From NCBI GenBank assembly GCA_024811115.1, contig JAKOGH010000890.1, forward strand, positions 1-64,000: 64,000 nucleotides of DNA, read 5' to 3'. Below the pieces are notes generated by a model. The model did not search any database, had not been told where the DNA came from, and saw only the letters and a program-made list of their open reading frames with translations. Positions 13,040 through 24,365 of this stretch are shown here, piece after piece (position 1 is the first letter of the stretch; the number at the start of each line of letters is the position of its first letter). A program made the translations under genes and the position numbers. The stretch is from Terana coerulea. Its lineage: Eukaryota > Basidiomycota > Agaricomycetes > Polyporales > Phanerochaetaceae.

Positions 13040-14290
13040 CAAACCCCTGCCAGTCCAATCCTCTTAACTTTTGCGTTGTTCTTACCCCTTATGTCATGCA
13101 GGATCAATCCTGGAAGCTCGTCGCACGTTGCTCTGAGGTTCCAGGCGAAACAGCTTGCTGCTATGCGTATAAACGTCGTCCACGTGCACAAGGAAAGCGT
13201 AGCGGCAACGATACGTATGCCTGGCTTCGACACTTTCTTTCGCGCGCCTTGCGCCCGTTCAGTGTCAAACATCTGACTGATTCTGTCATGCACAAGTTAG
13301 GGCGATGGTGGAATCCCTTGATGCCAAGGATAAGCTCACCGCTGTGATAGAAAATGCGGGGTGGAACACGGATACCAACATCTCTCCCTGCTGCGCCGCG
13401 TATATATCCGCAGCCCCGGTTGATAAATGAGAGCCTGACTTGAGCCCGCGAGATCGCAAGTACGCAGAAAGAGCGCAGAGAGCTGGTTTAAGCAGTTTCT
13501 GGAAGTAGAAAATAATCGACGCAGCCTGAGTTGTTGCCCAACGGCTACCCTGCCAACGGCCTGTTGTCTAGATTGCGTCCAGATACCTAGCGCGGTCTGC
13601 CATGAAGGGTTCGGGTGAGCTCCGTGAGGAGGAAGGATTTTCGCAGTATTGAAAAACGAGAATTGCACGTATTGCGCTCGAGAGTCATGAAGTTCGTTGA
13701 CATTGACGTCGGTACAACCAAAATCAGCAAGCGGCGGGAGGTGCTGGGTTGCCGCGGCCATCACCGAGCTCTTGAGCGCTTGTCAAACGAAGCACTATCC
13801 CTCGGCCGCGGCGGGAGGGGAAACAGCAAGGAACAAGCAGCATGGTATGCACTTTGCTTTCGTACCGCCACCATCTCTCCTCAAAACCCCAGCGAGGCCA
13901 CACACCGCGCGGGCTCGAGCACGTTCAGTACAGCGAGCTCGGTCAATCTAGAGTGTGGTTAACGGAACCTGTCTAGAACAGGTCGGCTCCCATTCCACGA
14001 TCTGTGACGCACACCGCTCGCCCTGCCTCCTTTGTTCTCGTCTCACTCTTCCCCCACCATCCCCGAAAGCCGTACGAGAGCTTCTATACAGCGGCAGCGC
14101 TCAGGCTGAACGCCTCGAATCTCGGGCGACCGCCACTCTCCCCAGCCCCCATCACATCCAGCAGAATATATAGCGCCAGCTTCAGCCGAAGCGTCGCACC
14201 GTAACCAGCCTCAGAAAGCCCCCCAGTACGTCTGCCTTCATGGGTTCTTACATGTTGTAGAAGCTCATACGCAGTGTTTAGTACAGCTTC
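13040..14290. other. Spacer without a recognisable gene
   Basis: Short open frames on both strands (for example 13096-13347 plus and 13336-13764 minus) overlap one another and show no domain or signal I recognise. The last 300 bases, rich in CCCC/TCTC tracts, are probably the promoter of the gene starting at 14291. Confidence 0.4.
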
Positions 14291-15085
14291 ATGGCTGCCC
14301 TCGCGAAAGACCTTCCACCCGTTCCGCCCATCCCCACCGATGACGGCCCCAAACGACCTGGTTTCATGAAGCGAGTCGCCACGAAACTCGTTCGCCCTCG
14401 CAATCGTGGACGCCGAGCAATATGCCCACATCTCCACCGCTTGATGGTGCTTCGGACGAGAAGCACTCGCAGGCACAGTCGCCTCCTGCGAAACACAAGC
14501 GGGGCCTCTCCCTCCGCTTGCCTACGCTCCCTGCAAATCACCCTGCCCCAAAAGACGCACAACAACATGGAGAACGCATGGACGTCGCCGGAGCAGCGTG
14601 AAGCGGCTCTGCGAGCATGCGGGCTCGTACCAGCGCATGCTCGCCCAGGCCGGGACGCCCACGGCTACAAGTTACCGTTGAGTGAACTGGAGGACCAGCT
14701 CGACCGCGAATACGCTATCATTCCTGCGGACGAGGTGCGGAGGAGCGCCACAGGCGAGAGCGAGGCAGAGAGGATCAAAGAGGCGTGGATGAAGAAGAAT
14801 GCAGAAGGGACTTCGCAGGCCGGCGCGCGGTCCTCGCCGTCGCCGCCACCGCCTCAAGCACCAAAGCAGGCGCCGCTGCCACCACCGCCACCTCGCAAAG
14901 TGTCGCGTTCCCCCGAAGGAGTGGAGAAAATGCGTCCGGAGCAGCACAGGGACCCTAACGTCGCGAGGCTTATGCAAGCCATGCAAGGGTACAAGCCCGA
15001 GAACTATCGTCCGCCTCCGAGACGCAAACCCTCTCTGCCTGCTTCAAGCGGTTACAACTCGGATTCCGATACTGACTCTGACTAG
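14291..15085 (+). CDS. Basidiomycete hypothetical protein, Pro-rich, two apparent frameshifts
   Basis: I do not recognise a named family. The C-terminal two thirds, from about 14575, read convincingly: SPEQREAALRACGLVPA, then LPLSELEDQLDREY, an SEAERIKEAWMKKN helix, a run of prolines, and an acidic Ser/Asp tail. The reading between about 14387 and 14550 is much more protein-like in another frame (SPPLDGASDEKHSQAQSPP, KHKRGLSLRLPTLP). The two switch points fall on an AAA run (14384-14386, one A apparently missing) and an AAAA run (14550-14553, one A apparently extra). The simplest reading is one continuous disordered protein of about 265 residues with two sequence errors. Location and function are unknown. 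Confidence 0.6.
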   Translation: MAALAKDLPPVPPIPTDDGPKRPGFMKRVATKLVRPRNRGRRAICPHLHRLMVLRTRSTRRHSRLLRNTSGASPSACLRSLQITLPQKTHNNMENAWTSPEQREAALRACGLVPAHARPGRDAHGYKLPLSELEDQLDREYAIIPADEVRRSATGESEAERIKEAWMKKNAEGTSQAGARSSPSPPPPQAPKQAPLPPPPPRKVSRSPEGVEKMRPEQHRDPNVARLMQAMQGYKPENYRPPPRRKPSLPASSGYNSDSDTDSD

Positions 15086-15622
15086 CCACTGGATCCTCGA
15101 GCGCACGGAGAACGGATGCCCTTTTCTTGTTCATTTTCCTCCGGATTCATACCCACCACCCACCTCCAACTCATATCATCAGAAGCTGGTTAGCGACGTT
15201 GCCCCAAGTTGGTGACGCTGCTGGCGAGCTTTCTAGCCTCGCTGACCTGTAACCAATCTCACGCCCTTTAATATTCACTTACAGAGTCTCGCGCTGCTTT
15301 CATCTTCAGCTCCTCGTCTTCCCACCCAGCTCCTTCTGCATAGCTCCTTCTTCATCTTTCGCCGGTGCATGTTGTGGTCTTACCTTGCCCGTGTCTGTCT
15401 GTGCCACGTTGTCCACTTCCATATGTTTACCTCTTCCCGTAATTCCTCTGTGCATCTGTATACTAGCAACATTGATCCTGCTATAGAGTGCTCAGGCTAG
15501 CCGTTGATCAGACATGTTTGAGGTTCTCCGGCCACAGTGAAACTGTTGCGAAACAGAGTGCAGAATAATTGTCATGGACAAAGTATGACGATGTGGTGAA
15601 TCTACTGTAGTGCGATAAAGTA
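15086..15622. other. Convergent 3' regions, no gene seen
   Basis: This is the tail-to-tail interval between the plus-strand hypothetical gene and the minus-strand mL59 gene. It is pyrimidine-rich (repeated CTCCTTCTTC-like tracts near 15300-15430), with no coding signal. Confidence 0.4.
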
Positions 15623-16314
15623 TTAGAAAGGAAGTTTGCCTGCCTTGGCCGACACAGCGGGACGGGCCAAGGGATTGGGCTTCTTGCGGCGGTACACCTG
15701 CACGTATTTTTCAGCATGCCAACGCTCGACGCCCGACAGTAAGTATCACGCACCGTCCTGAAGCGAGCCACCCTGCGCTTCATGCTCTTCACCAACATCT
15801 TCCGCCGCATCTCCTTGTCCGCGATCTGCCTCTGCCACCTGTGCCCCTTAAACATCCGCTTCCTGCCCGCGTACAGCCGGTTGCCGACGTCCGCGCCCTT
15901 CACCTCCTTCTCCTTCAGCTTGCCCGTCCAGTGGATCTGCGTCTTCCACCCGTCCTGGCCCTTCTTGACCTCGTCCCTCGTCGGGCGCGGCCTGAGCGCG
16001 TTCGGCACGGCCTTCACCGCCGCCAGTAGCGCGTTCGCGCCCAGCTTCAGGCCTGCTGGCAGCAGATGCAGGGTGTTCGACAACTTTGCGGCCTTGATGA
16101 GCTCGGCCTGGCGGCGCCGCGAGTATTTAGGCGGGGCCCACCGCCCTGTCGCGGGGTTCTTGTGTGGGACGAACGGGTTTGGAGCCTTCAGGGCTCCGCC
16201 TGGTAGCACGGGCCCGCTACCCGGCGTCGCGTTGGCGTCGGTGAGCTTCGCGGCCGTTTTAAAGACGGCTGCCGCCTCACGTAGCCGAAATGTTTTAACA
16301 GCGTTGAGAGCCAT
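15623..16314 (-). CDS. Mitochondrial large ribosomal subunit protein mL59 (yeast Mrpl25 family)
   Basis: Structural protein of the mitochondrial large ribosomal subunit. The family signature is plain: NPFVPHKNPATGRWAPPKYS near the N-terminus, then RRQAELIKAAK and LHLLPAGLK, and a basic AGRKRMFKGHRWQRQ segment. One 56-nt intron (15698-15753) joins RRVARFRT to VYRRKKPNPLARP, giving 211 residues with a stop at 15623-15625. The start chosen is the ATG before ALNAVKTFRLREAAAVFK. This N-terminus is basic, lacks acidic residues and is amphipathic, as expected for mitochondrial import. An upstream in-frame extension has no ATG. It is the only clear housekeeping gene between the duplicated arms. Confidence 0.85.
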
Positions 16315-17831
16315 GGATGTGGTCGACGCACGCCGCGCTGTAGACCGCGGACAAAGCGTGGTTCGTCGGGGAGAGTGAAAGAGGCTTTGGCGCCTGCTGG
16401 CGGCTTGAACCCGAACTTGACCCGAACCACACTTAACCGCGGCAGCCAAAAGACACACCCAACTTTCCCTCGATTTTATCGAGTTCTAAGCCAACGACTA
16501 ACAGCAAGCACAATGAGAACTGCATTAATCGATACTCGGGCTACGTAATGTAGTAGGACAGTTCCCTCTGAACTCTTCGGAACCTCGCCATTTCGAAGAG
16601 TCTAGACGGAATCTCAGCCTTTTCCATGGCCTACTGCCCAATATCATCGCTCTGCTATAGTACAGGCAAGTACTTAGATTTTTTTTTATCTTCCTCATGT
16701 TTTGACGTAGTTTGCAGGTACATTAACCTTGAAAACCCGGGCTCGTCTTACATGCGCTCGTTTGCGTTTGTACGCTACTTGACTTTGGTTATAAGCCCGC
16801 TCTCTAGAGATGCCAAGATAGCCTGGCGGTGAACATTTCGTGAATCATCGTTCCCATGCAGATGGTCCCGCATGGCTGCGAGCAGAATGTACATGAAATC
16901 GACGACTGAACGCCGCCAAATTTTGGCAAGGTCAGCCTTCAGTCTATAGGTCCATGGATTGATACTAACACGTCCGCGATGAAAACACATCAATGTTCAC
17001 ATGATCAGATAGAAGGAGCTACTCTGCACTGGAATACCCACTCTACGCGTGCGCCTGAGACGAATCTAACTGTTACCTCTCCGCTATCACAGTTGTGGAT
17101 GAGGCATGAATGGAAGAGGTGCACTGCCAGCGCAAAATTCCCACTTCCCGCTGAGGGGCATCACGCCTATGGAGATCTGGTCATCGTGGCCGAGGACTCA
17201 ACACCAGAAGAGCGTCGCCGCATTTCCGGATCATAGACGGAAACAAGGCTGTTCAGACGACTAGTGGTCCTACAGATCACTATGGATCTGCAACCTGGTG
17301 AAGACTGTCATTCGCAGCTCGGAGAAGGCGAGCAAAGCCGGCGGAACCAAACGATTGGCCACCCTTGGGAGGCGCACATCCTTCTTCATCACTAGCTACG
17401 ACAGTAGCTCATGTGGTTTAGCATCTACGTGGTCATCCGAGCACTACGGATGCTGTGACGGACCTCGGCAACCCTGCACTCATGAATAGAGCGACTCGCC
17501 AACTCGTCTCATCGCTATCAGCGTATTCTCACCGCTGTGAGTCTTCCGGCAAGCCCATATACTACCCAACAGATCCACTCATCCATCCGCCTTCCTTTGG
17601 ACAGAGAAGCCGCGAGACCCTAGATGATCTCACGCATTCATGGGAATGAATGACCTCCTGTTCTTTGGCTGTGGCACTTGAGCATATCACCACTTTGCCC
17701 TATTCGGCAATGATGTTTTTGAGACGACGTCTGAGCCCCTGTGGCTGACCATGGCCCGGGATACGAATCTATAGGACCCACTGGTACAGGAGGAATGCAT
17801 GGGTCTCGGATGCTGATGATATACATTGCGC
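16315..17831. other. Spacer without a recognisable gene
   Basis: There are several 60-85 codon open frames on both strands. The largest, 16979-17236 plus, ends in GDLVIVAEDSTPEERRRI and looks mildly protein-like, but it matches no family I know. It may be a relic, since nothing supports a start, introns or a promoter. Confidence 0.35.
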
Positions 17832-17838
17832 TATATAA
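17832..17838 (+). promoter_or_regulatory. TATA box upstream of right-arm DUF6534 gene
   Basis: TATATAA lies 57 bases before the ATG at 17889. An earlier in-frame ATG at 17859 would sit only about 20 bases from the box, which is one reason I prefer 17889. Confidence 0.4.
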
Positions 17839-17888
17839 GTCGATCCTACGGAGCAGACATGCAAGTAGTTCAACTCATGATTCCAGAC

Positions 17889-19770
17889 ATGTCTCTACCA
17901 CTCGCAGTTGCCGAACCGCTCAACCCTGGCCCACCTCCACTTCCTGTCTTTCCACCTCTGCATTTGGACAACACTCTCGGCGCCATTTTGGTCGGTAAGT
18001 TGTACATCGCCTGCATATATGCGCCAGGCTAACAACTTTGTAGCCGAGATTATGGTAGCGATGTGAGGATTCCTTGTTTAGGTGCTGAAGCTCGGCTCTG
18101 AGTTGTATCTCAGACTATTTGGCGTAACCAGCGTCCAGATCTATGTTTACTACCAACGTAGCCCGCGCGACTGCACGTTCATCAAGCGCACAGTACGTTT
18201 GCTCGGAAATGTCTCGGACACTGTATGCTGACGACTATTCACAGATATTCTTTCTGTGGTAGGCCGTCATCAGTTCTGAGTATGCTGACACCGACACCTT
18301 TCCCAGGATCCTCGATGGTCTGCACCTAGCTTTCGCCTCGCACAGCATCTATGATTACACTGTCACCAATTTTATGAACCTGCGGGCCTTAACACAATGC
18401 CCTTGGAGCTTCGCCGTGCGTATCCTTCCACAACTGCTCAGTCGCGCACATAATCAACCACATATCCACAGTTTGATGTAGCGTGTGGGGTGAGGTCATT
18501 CGCATATCCGATATGCGTAAGACTAATCGCATTTGTATTAGGACTTGAGTGAAGTCATCGTCTCTACGCTTTTCGCATACCGTATCTGGAAGTGTAAGTG
18601 TAGCTACCAAAATCCCTCTACCGTTACCGCAAGCTCACGGTTTTTTAGTTAGTGGAAAGCGGTGGCCGTTGGCCTTCATTGTAAGCCGGTGACTATCTTG
18701 CTACATGCTATGTGATTAAGATGTACACAGCTACCACCCACCTTGCTTGGCTTCGGTGAGTTGCCTCACCCTTCCTATCCGCGTGTAACTCATGCTTCCT
18801 GCAATAGCGGGAGCTCTAGGTCCGTTGTTGCTACTGATAACTGCTTGGCTTGGGCTGACTTGAATATGAGCAGCCATTGGTGTATTCGCCCGCAAGGTCC
18901 CCGACTATACGGAGTTTAGCGAAAGATATGCTGTACGTCTTGTATACTGCATCTGTTTAGGTTGTCTCATGCACTTCGCAGTGGCTGTGGTACGCCACCT
19001 TTGGCATACAAGCTTTCACCGATTGCGCTATCGCGGTAGCGCTCTGCACGACGCTTATGAGCAGTCGTACCGGATTCAAGCGGTGAGCTCGCCGTCCGCT
19101 TTCTGCACGCTCGACACTGAATCTAGTTTACTAGTACGGACTTCCTGATCCGTGTGCTCGTTTCATACAGCATTGGCACATGCCTTCTCACCAGGCGAGT
19201 CTCCGAGTCCCATGCAGGGTCATGTGCTCCCATCTAACTACACGCAGCTCGGTGGCAGTTGCATCAGTTATCACGGTAGGTCCACCCGTGAAGAAGCGTT
19301 TCTTCTGGCATTGAGCGCCATTCCACCAGTATGTGGTTATGCCACACAACTTTATCTTCATTGCCTTTGCGATGGTGTTGCCCAAACGTGAGCGGCTATC
19401 CCATCATCATGCACGTACGTCGCACACTGACACAAATCATTTAGTTATGCTCAATTCGCTCCTCGCTTTATTGAATTCTCGAGACGCTCTACGGGATATG
19501 AGCGAACGCCAACCGGTATCGATCCATCTCTCGCGCCTTGCGCGCTTGTCCGATTCGGATAGCCCGCAGATTGTCCCATCTCGTATGGAGCATTGGAAGG
19601 ACGAGGTGCGCTTTGGTTTTGTATGCTCTTCAAAGACCGAGATTCATATTCTGCTGCAGGTGACTAGTGCGAGTCTAAGGCCGTCCGAACAATTTCTTGG
19701 GAGAGGCTCCGGGCGGTTATTAGGCTTGTGGAAAGTTCAGGTGTCGTCTGTCAGATGTATAATGTATTGA
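17889..19770 (+). CDS. DUF6534-type seven-helix membrane protein, inner copy of right arm
   Basis: A multi-exon gene of a family typical of Agaricomycetes with no known biochemical role. Reading through splice sites gives LDNTLGAILVG, LFGVTSVQIYVYYQR, ILDGLHLAFASHSIYDYTV, FAYRIWKFSGKRWPLAF, then AIGVFARKVPDYTEF. Next come FTDCAIAVALCTTLMSSRTGF, KRTDFLIRVLVSYSIGTCLLTR, PHNFIFIAFAMVLPK and the signature LNSLLALLNSRDALRD. These cover the seven hydrophobic helices and end in a Ser/Arg-rich cytosolic tail. One splice uses a GC donor (after CLLTR). The exon 1-2 junction is the weak point: no clean acceptor keeps the frame into LFGVTSVQ, so either my boundary is wrong or there is a small lesion. Its partner in the left arm is truncated. 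Confidence 0.75.
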
Positions 19771-22262
19771 GTTTGTTGTATGAGTTGATTACCCTTGACC
19801 AGCCCCTTGGACCTGTGCATGACTTCCATTCAAAGGACACGCCGCCCGTCCATTGAGCATCTGCGCCCCTGTTCGGTGAGAATGCACCCTTCAAGAATCG
19901 ACAGCATGACTGATATTTTGCCAGCTCGCCATACGCAGAATTATGTGTCAGTTGCTGCATGCAAGCTGGATATAAGTCTCCACGTACCGCTCATCTGTAA
20001 ATGGTACTCTCACTTCACCGGCTGCTCAGGCCATACTCTCTGGTGCTCGGCCCTGAGAGGAAGAGTCTACTTGCCAATGAGCATCCCACTACCGGGCATT
20101 GAGTAGCCTTGAGAAGCTGATTAGCCCCATCCCGGTATTCGTCTTTCGTGATGGTAACACCGCCGGAACTGACGGCCAAGATGCGCATATCTGTATATAG
20201 TGCTATAGTGAGAAGCCCTGCGTACCTGGATCCTGCTAACAGTATGTCGCAGCTTCTCTCAGAACTCAGCCTGCCACTACCTTCTCTATTCAACATTGAT
20301 AACATGTTAGGAGCCCTTTACATAGGTATGCAAGAGTTCCAAATAGTCACTGGAAGCCACTCATGGGTGTGTTGTAGGTGCTCTACTGTCAATGTTGTGC
20401 GTGCCACCACTGTCTGGAACGGCACATGAGTTGACTTGATATCTAATATCAGCCTAGCTGGAGTTACGAGCGTGCAAACTTGCACATACTACCAACAGGC
20501 TGGAACAGACTCATCTTTCTTCCGGGGTATCGTGAGTGTTCGTTCTTTCCACGCTATTTCGGACGCAATTCATCAGGTCAACAAGATTTTCTTCCTCTGG
20601 TATGTCCAACCCTTCATAGCCACTGCTGCAGAGGTGCCGTGACACATGCATCTAGGCTATTGGACGTGCTGCATGCGGCATTTTTCTCGCATGCCGTCTA
20701 CGTATACGGTGTCACACACTACTTTGATCCCTTCAAGATGTTGAAGCCAACCTGGTATGTATATGCAATAGCTACCTCTTCGATCGAGACGGTGCTCAGC
20801 ATTGTATAGGACATTATCGGTTGGTTTCTAGGACTAGCCTCCACAGAATGGGTTTACTGAAACGATCTACTCTCAGACCGATATGCTACTTGGTGTATAT
20901 ATAGTATAATTATGAAGCCAAGTACCATCTATAACCTTTCATAGTCTCTGAGCAACGCAATAATCACCTGGTACGTGGCAGGATAATCTCAAGACATTCT
21001 CTAACTGAACTTTTGTTTCAGCATTATTATGAGTCGAATCTGGCAGCGTGAGTCCAGTGGTGTTAGTTGAACAGTCGCGTGAAGGGCTCATTGCGGGTTT
21101 TGCAGTGACCACCCACAGTCCCCTCATGGTTGCTTTTATAGTTCGTACTAACAGCTTACATATCTCATCACTGCCAAGTCAACTCATAAATCCCAGATAC
21201 TGGTCGCTCTGCTCAGCACATGTGCACCCTCCTTTCCAGCAGGACATGAGCGCTCTACTGATATATCTTTCACCAGTTGCACTCGGGAGTGCTTTTAGGT
21301 GTGAAGCTTTCTATGTGTCTGGCAATGAAGCTATTTAATGGGATTTTTGGCTAGCCGTAATGGTCACTTCATAAGTCGCAATTCGAGCACGTCTCTATCA
21401 CACCGTACACGGACTAATTATTATCCTGTATTACAGAATGGTTGTCAAAACCTATTTGGAGTTCAATGCAAAGTATTCTGTACGTTCCTACACAAGATTT
21501 ACCATTGGTGCGCACGCCTGACACATTTGCATACACTGTGAATACATAGTGGATCTGGTTTGCTTGCTTCGGGTGCCGCACAGCGATCGACTTCAGCATT
21601 GCTGTCACTCTTGTAGGCGTCCTAAGCAAATCCCGCACCGGTTTCAAGAGGTCATTGTCATTGGCAAACTTCGTGTGCTATTGCAAACTCTGATACGCCA
21701 TCCCCATTGACGCAGGACAAACTCAATTATTCGTTTTCTCATTCTACATATGTAGTCAATACAGGAGCATTGACGAGGTGAGCCATTTCCCCATTTAATT
21801 GGACAGCCCGTTGATGCCACGCTCGTTAGTGCAGCCTCAATAACCATCATTATTACAGTATGTATTACTTCTACCACGATCGAAGACACCGTAGGCTCTG
21901 CTAATGCCATTTGTAGTATGCCGTAATGCCGGATAACTTTATTACATTTTGTTCCACAGTCATGTTACCCAAGTGTAAGTGCCATGCATACCGTGTCGTT
22001 GCTTTGCAATGCTTGATTAACTATATGCTAGTGATGTTGAACTCAATGTTGTCTCTCCTCAACTCACGCCGGGCTATGCGTGACAAGAACAGGTCATCGG
22101 ACTTCGTGTCCATTCACCTTTCCCGCATTCCTTCGGTGTCAAATCCGTCTGAAGCTCCTTCTGAGCAAGTTGATGTATGTATTCCACTCCTAATCTTCAC
22201 CTAGATATTAATGATGACACGTCTCAGCGATTACAGGGAGTTCATCGACGCACTGATTCAAG
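18029..22262 (+). repeat. Right arm of the inverted duplication (DUF6534 gene pair)
   Basis: Inverted counterpart of 8266-13039, carrying the same two genes in the same relative order, head to tail on the plus strand. It lacks the LTR and retains the 5' part of the inner gene. That gene's first exon (17889-17999) has no match in the left arm. Confidence 0.8.
20244..22204 (+). CDS. DUF6534-type seven-helix membrane protein, outer copy of right arm
   Basis: Exon 1 starts at 20244 and contains DNMLGALYIG, ending at a GTATGC donor. It is followed by LAGVTSVQTCTYYQQAGTDS, VNKIFFLW, LLDVLHAAFFSHAVYVYG and HYFDPFKMLKPTW in successive exons with good GT-AG sites. The 3' part gives VMLPK, LNSMLSLLNSRRAMRDK and a short tail, with a stop at 22202-22204. 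The central portion (about 20770-21900) is harder: exons can be sensed by comparison with the neighbouring gene, but several candidate frames contain stops. It may be intact with unusual splicing, or a decaying copy. It is 40-50% similar to its tandem neighbour by eye, so the pair predates the arm duplication. Confidence 0.6.
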
Positions 22263-22940
22263 CCTAGACTTGCAAGACAAATCGGAAGGAGTTCTCGTCA
22301 ATGCCGCTTAAGCTGAAGATATGCACGCGTCGTCCACTTCTCTTGTAACTATATACGAATAATATGGAAACATTACCTCCACCCGATAGCCTACCGGCCC
22401 TTCTACGGTACTATTACTGGACAGCTACACGCTACCGAGCCTCCACTCGCTCAACCATTTCGATCCCAACTAATTCCGGAAAGCAATCAACTACTCAGGG
22501 GCTCATACAATGCTGGCTATCCTTACGACTCCGGGGTAGCATTCAGGTTGTCACCCGGTGCGTGCGGTGGAGCTCAGCGAGAACGCTCATCACTCTGACT
22601 TGGCATATGGGCTCTAGCAACGGCTCCCACGTTCTCTTCTTGGCAAATGGCAGCCATGTTTGGTCTGCAATGTCCGCTCTTCATTTCGCTATCATTTTTG
22701 GACGTGCTGAAGCATGCGTCAGCCTAAGCTCTCCCACTCAACCATATGGTTTTGAAGAGCCACCATTACCCTGAGCGCTGATACAAAATTCGATGAGCCG
22801 AGGGCGACCGCAAACACGAACACCGACTACCGCATTTGCCAGCTACGCAAGACCTCGCTCCCACCCGACTCGGAGGCCGCCCGCCTTTCTGCTATCATCG
22901 GAACAAGTGCAATGAAGGGGAGTCGGTCCGAAAGGGTCAC
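22263..22940. other. Intergenic, no gene recognised
   Basis: A 136-codon open frame at 22364-22774 plus has no domain, coiled coil or membrane segment that I can name, and its composition (Ser/Thr/Arg-rich) is not persuasive. Confidence 0.35.
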
Positions 22941-22948
22941 TATATAAT
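22941..22948 (+). promoter_or_regulatory. TATA box of small secreted-peptide gene
   Basis: TATATAAT lies 54 bases upstream of the ATG at 22995, which is ideal spacing for a fungal TATA promoter. Confidence 0.5.
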
Positions 22949-22994
22949 ACTCTCATTAAGTGGTGCTTCCGCCATACATTGCCACAGCTCAGCT

Positions 22995-23201
22995 ATGAAG
23001 CTCGCTGCACTCATCGCCTTTGCTGCCGTTTTGTCTGTTGTGGCGGCTCGCGCCACCGGTCCAGAGTAAGTCACCGTCTCCTTGTATTATGTCGCTGAAG
23101 CATCCCCCAAGACATGTAACTGACAATTTGATACCCTTTTCAATAGCTTGCGTGACAACTCAGTGCTCAAAATTCGCGACTGCGGCGAGGAGAATGATTA
23201 G
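22995..23201 (+). CDS. Putative very small secreted peptide
   Basis: Exon 1 (22995-23065) encodes a textbook signal peptide: MKLA, a hydrophobic Ala/Leu/Val core, then VVAARATGP. A good donor (GTAAGT) and acceptor (CAATAG) define an 81-nt intron (23066-23146). Exon 2 in the spliced frame gives a short acidic tail ending in RDCGEEND, about 42 residues in all. Another frame of exon 2 reads CVTTQCSK. One extra A in the AAAA run there would merge the two into a three-cysteine peptide, so the true C-terminus is uncertain. A strong donor (GTAAGT) also follows at 23220. Function is unknown; it would be secreted or proteolytically matured. Confidence 0.45.
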
Positions 23202-24365
23202 ATGAACGAGCGCAGAGAGGTAAGTTATCAGCTGTTGTAGTGGGCGACGATAGGATGAAAAGGGATGCTAACACATCCCTTAAAATATAGACCACAGAGG
23301 CCCGCGATTGTCGTCGGCTTGGATGCTTGTGATTTGCTCGACGCTTTCGTGTCGCATATGCTGCCAGTGCGCTTCCGAATTAACGGCTCTTGTCCGCTAA
23401 TTCAGCACTACTCAGGCTTACTATCTTCCGAGTTTATGTTTATGGTCCCGGAAAACATAATTTAGCCATCTCTCTCCTGGCAAACGTAGGGTATGCTTGT
23501 ACGATGGTCATCAGGCCTGCCTTGAATGCATGTATATGGTGCTATATGACTAGGCGGAGGTGCTTGAGTGACCCGATAGCTTTGTGGCGTCGGTGTTTGC
23601 CGTGATGGTCCTCTCATGCGCCAAGAGTGACTGAGTGGTTCAAATTGTGTTCTGCGTTCTATATATTATTTCTGAAAGGCGTACACGTCATACGACAATA
23701 CGAACTCGTTTCTAACCTCAGCATGGTATGTATGGTGGGGTGTAATGATTTCAAGTAAGATGTGATATCGATGTAGGCTTCTTCTCAGAAGCCTAGGACA
23801 AGCCTAGGATAGTACTCAACCGACCCAAGTATTCAACTCCACTCTTGCACGATATTATCGGCATAAGAGCAAGCAAAGAAGTTCTAAGTATCTCACCCAC
23901 AACTCGATAATACCATGCCATGCTGTAAAATGTCTCAGCCTTGTTACCCTCAAGGCTCCAGCTTAATGGACGTCGGACGCCGCTCAGTGCTCACCGAAGG
24001 CCATGTGGAAGCCACGTGCCTGTAGTTGGGCAAGTTAGGCGCCTACGATGTCCGCCCGGTCGGCGAGCTCAAAGCTAGAATCACTACTCTCTTCAAACCG
24101 ATGTCGAACAATTCTTGAGCTTAGTACTTTCTCGCTTGCTCCCCGCGGAAGACGGTGTGGCCTTTCCCGACGCAGTCTCTTCGCCGTTGGCGCGCTGCAA
24201 GATTGGTCCAGGGCGCGTATCCATCACCAGCACCAATCACATCTCTCACCGACCTCGTGTTCTCCACGACAAACACGCTCTTTTTCGCCCCGCAACTCAC
24301 CTGCCAACGTCATTTTGGGTTTCCTGACAACCCAGAATCCCACCGCTCTTTGATTTACCAGCTTG
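23202..24365. other. Intergenic, no gene recognised
   Basis: Scattered short open frames only. The part nearest 24366 is pyrimidine-rich and is probably the promoter and leader of the RhoGAP gene. Confidence 0.35.

Noticed and set aside
15623..16458. A longer mL59 start upstream of 16314
   Set aside because: The upstream extension has no ATG and reads as Arg/Ser-rich text unlike the family. The ATG at 16314 gives a normal targeting-like N-terminus.
22995..23201. A mating pheromone precursor
   Set aside because: There is a signal peptide and no C-terminal CaaX box, opposite to basidiomycete pheromones.
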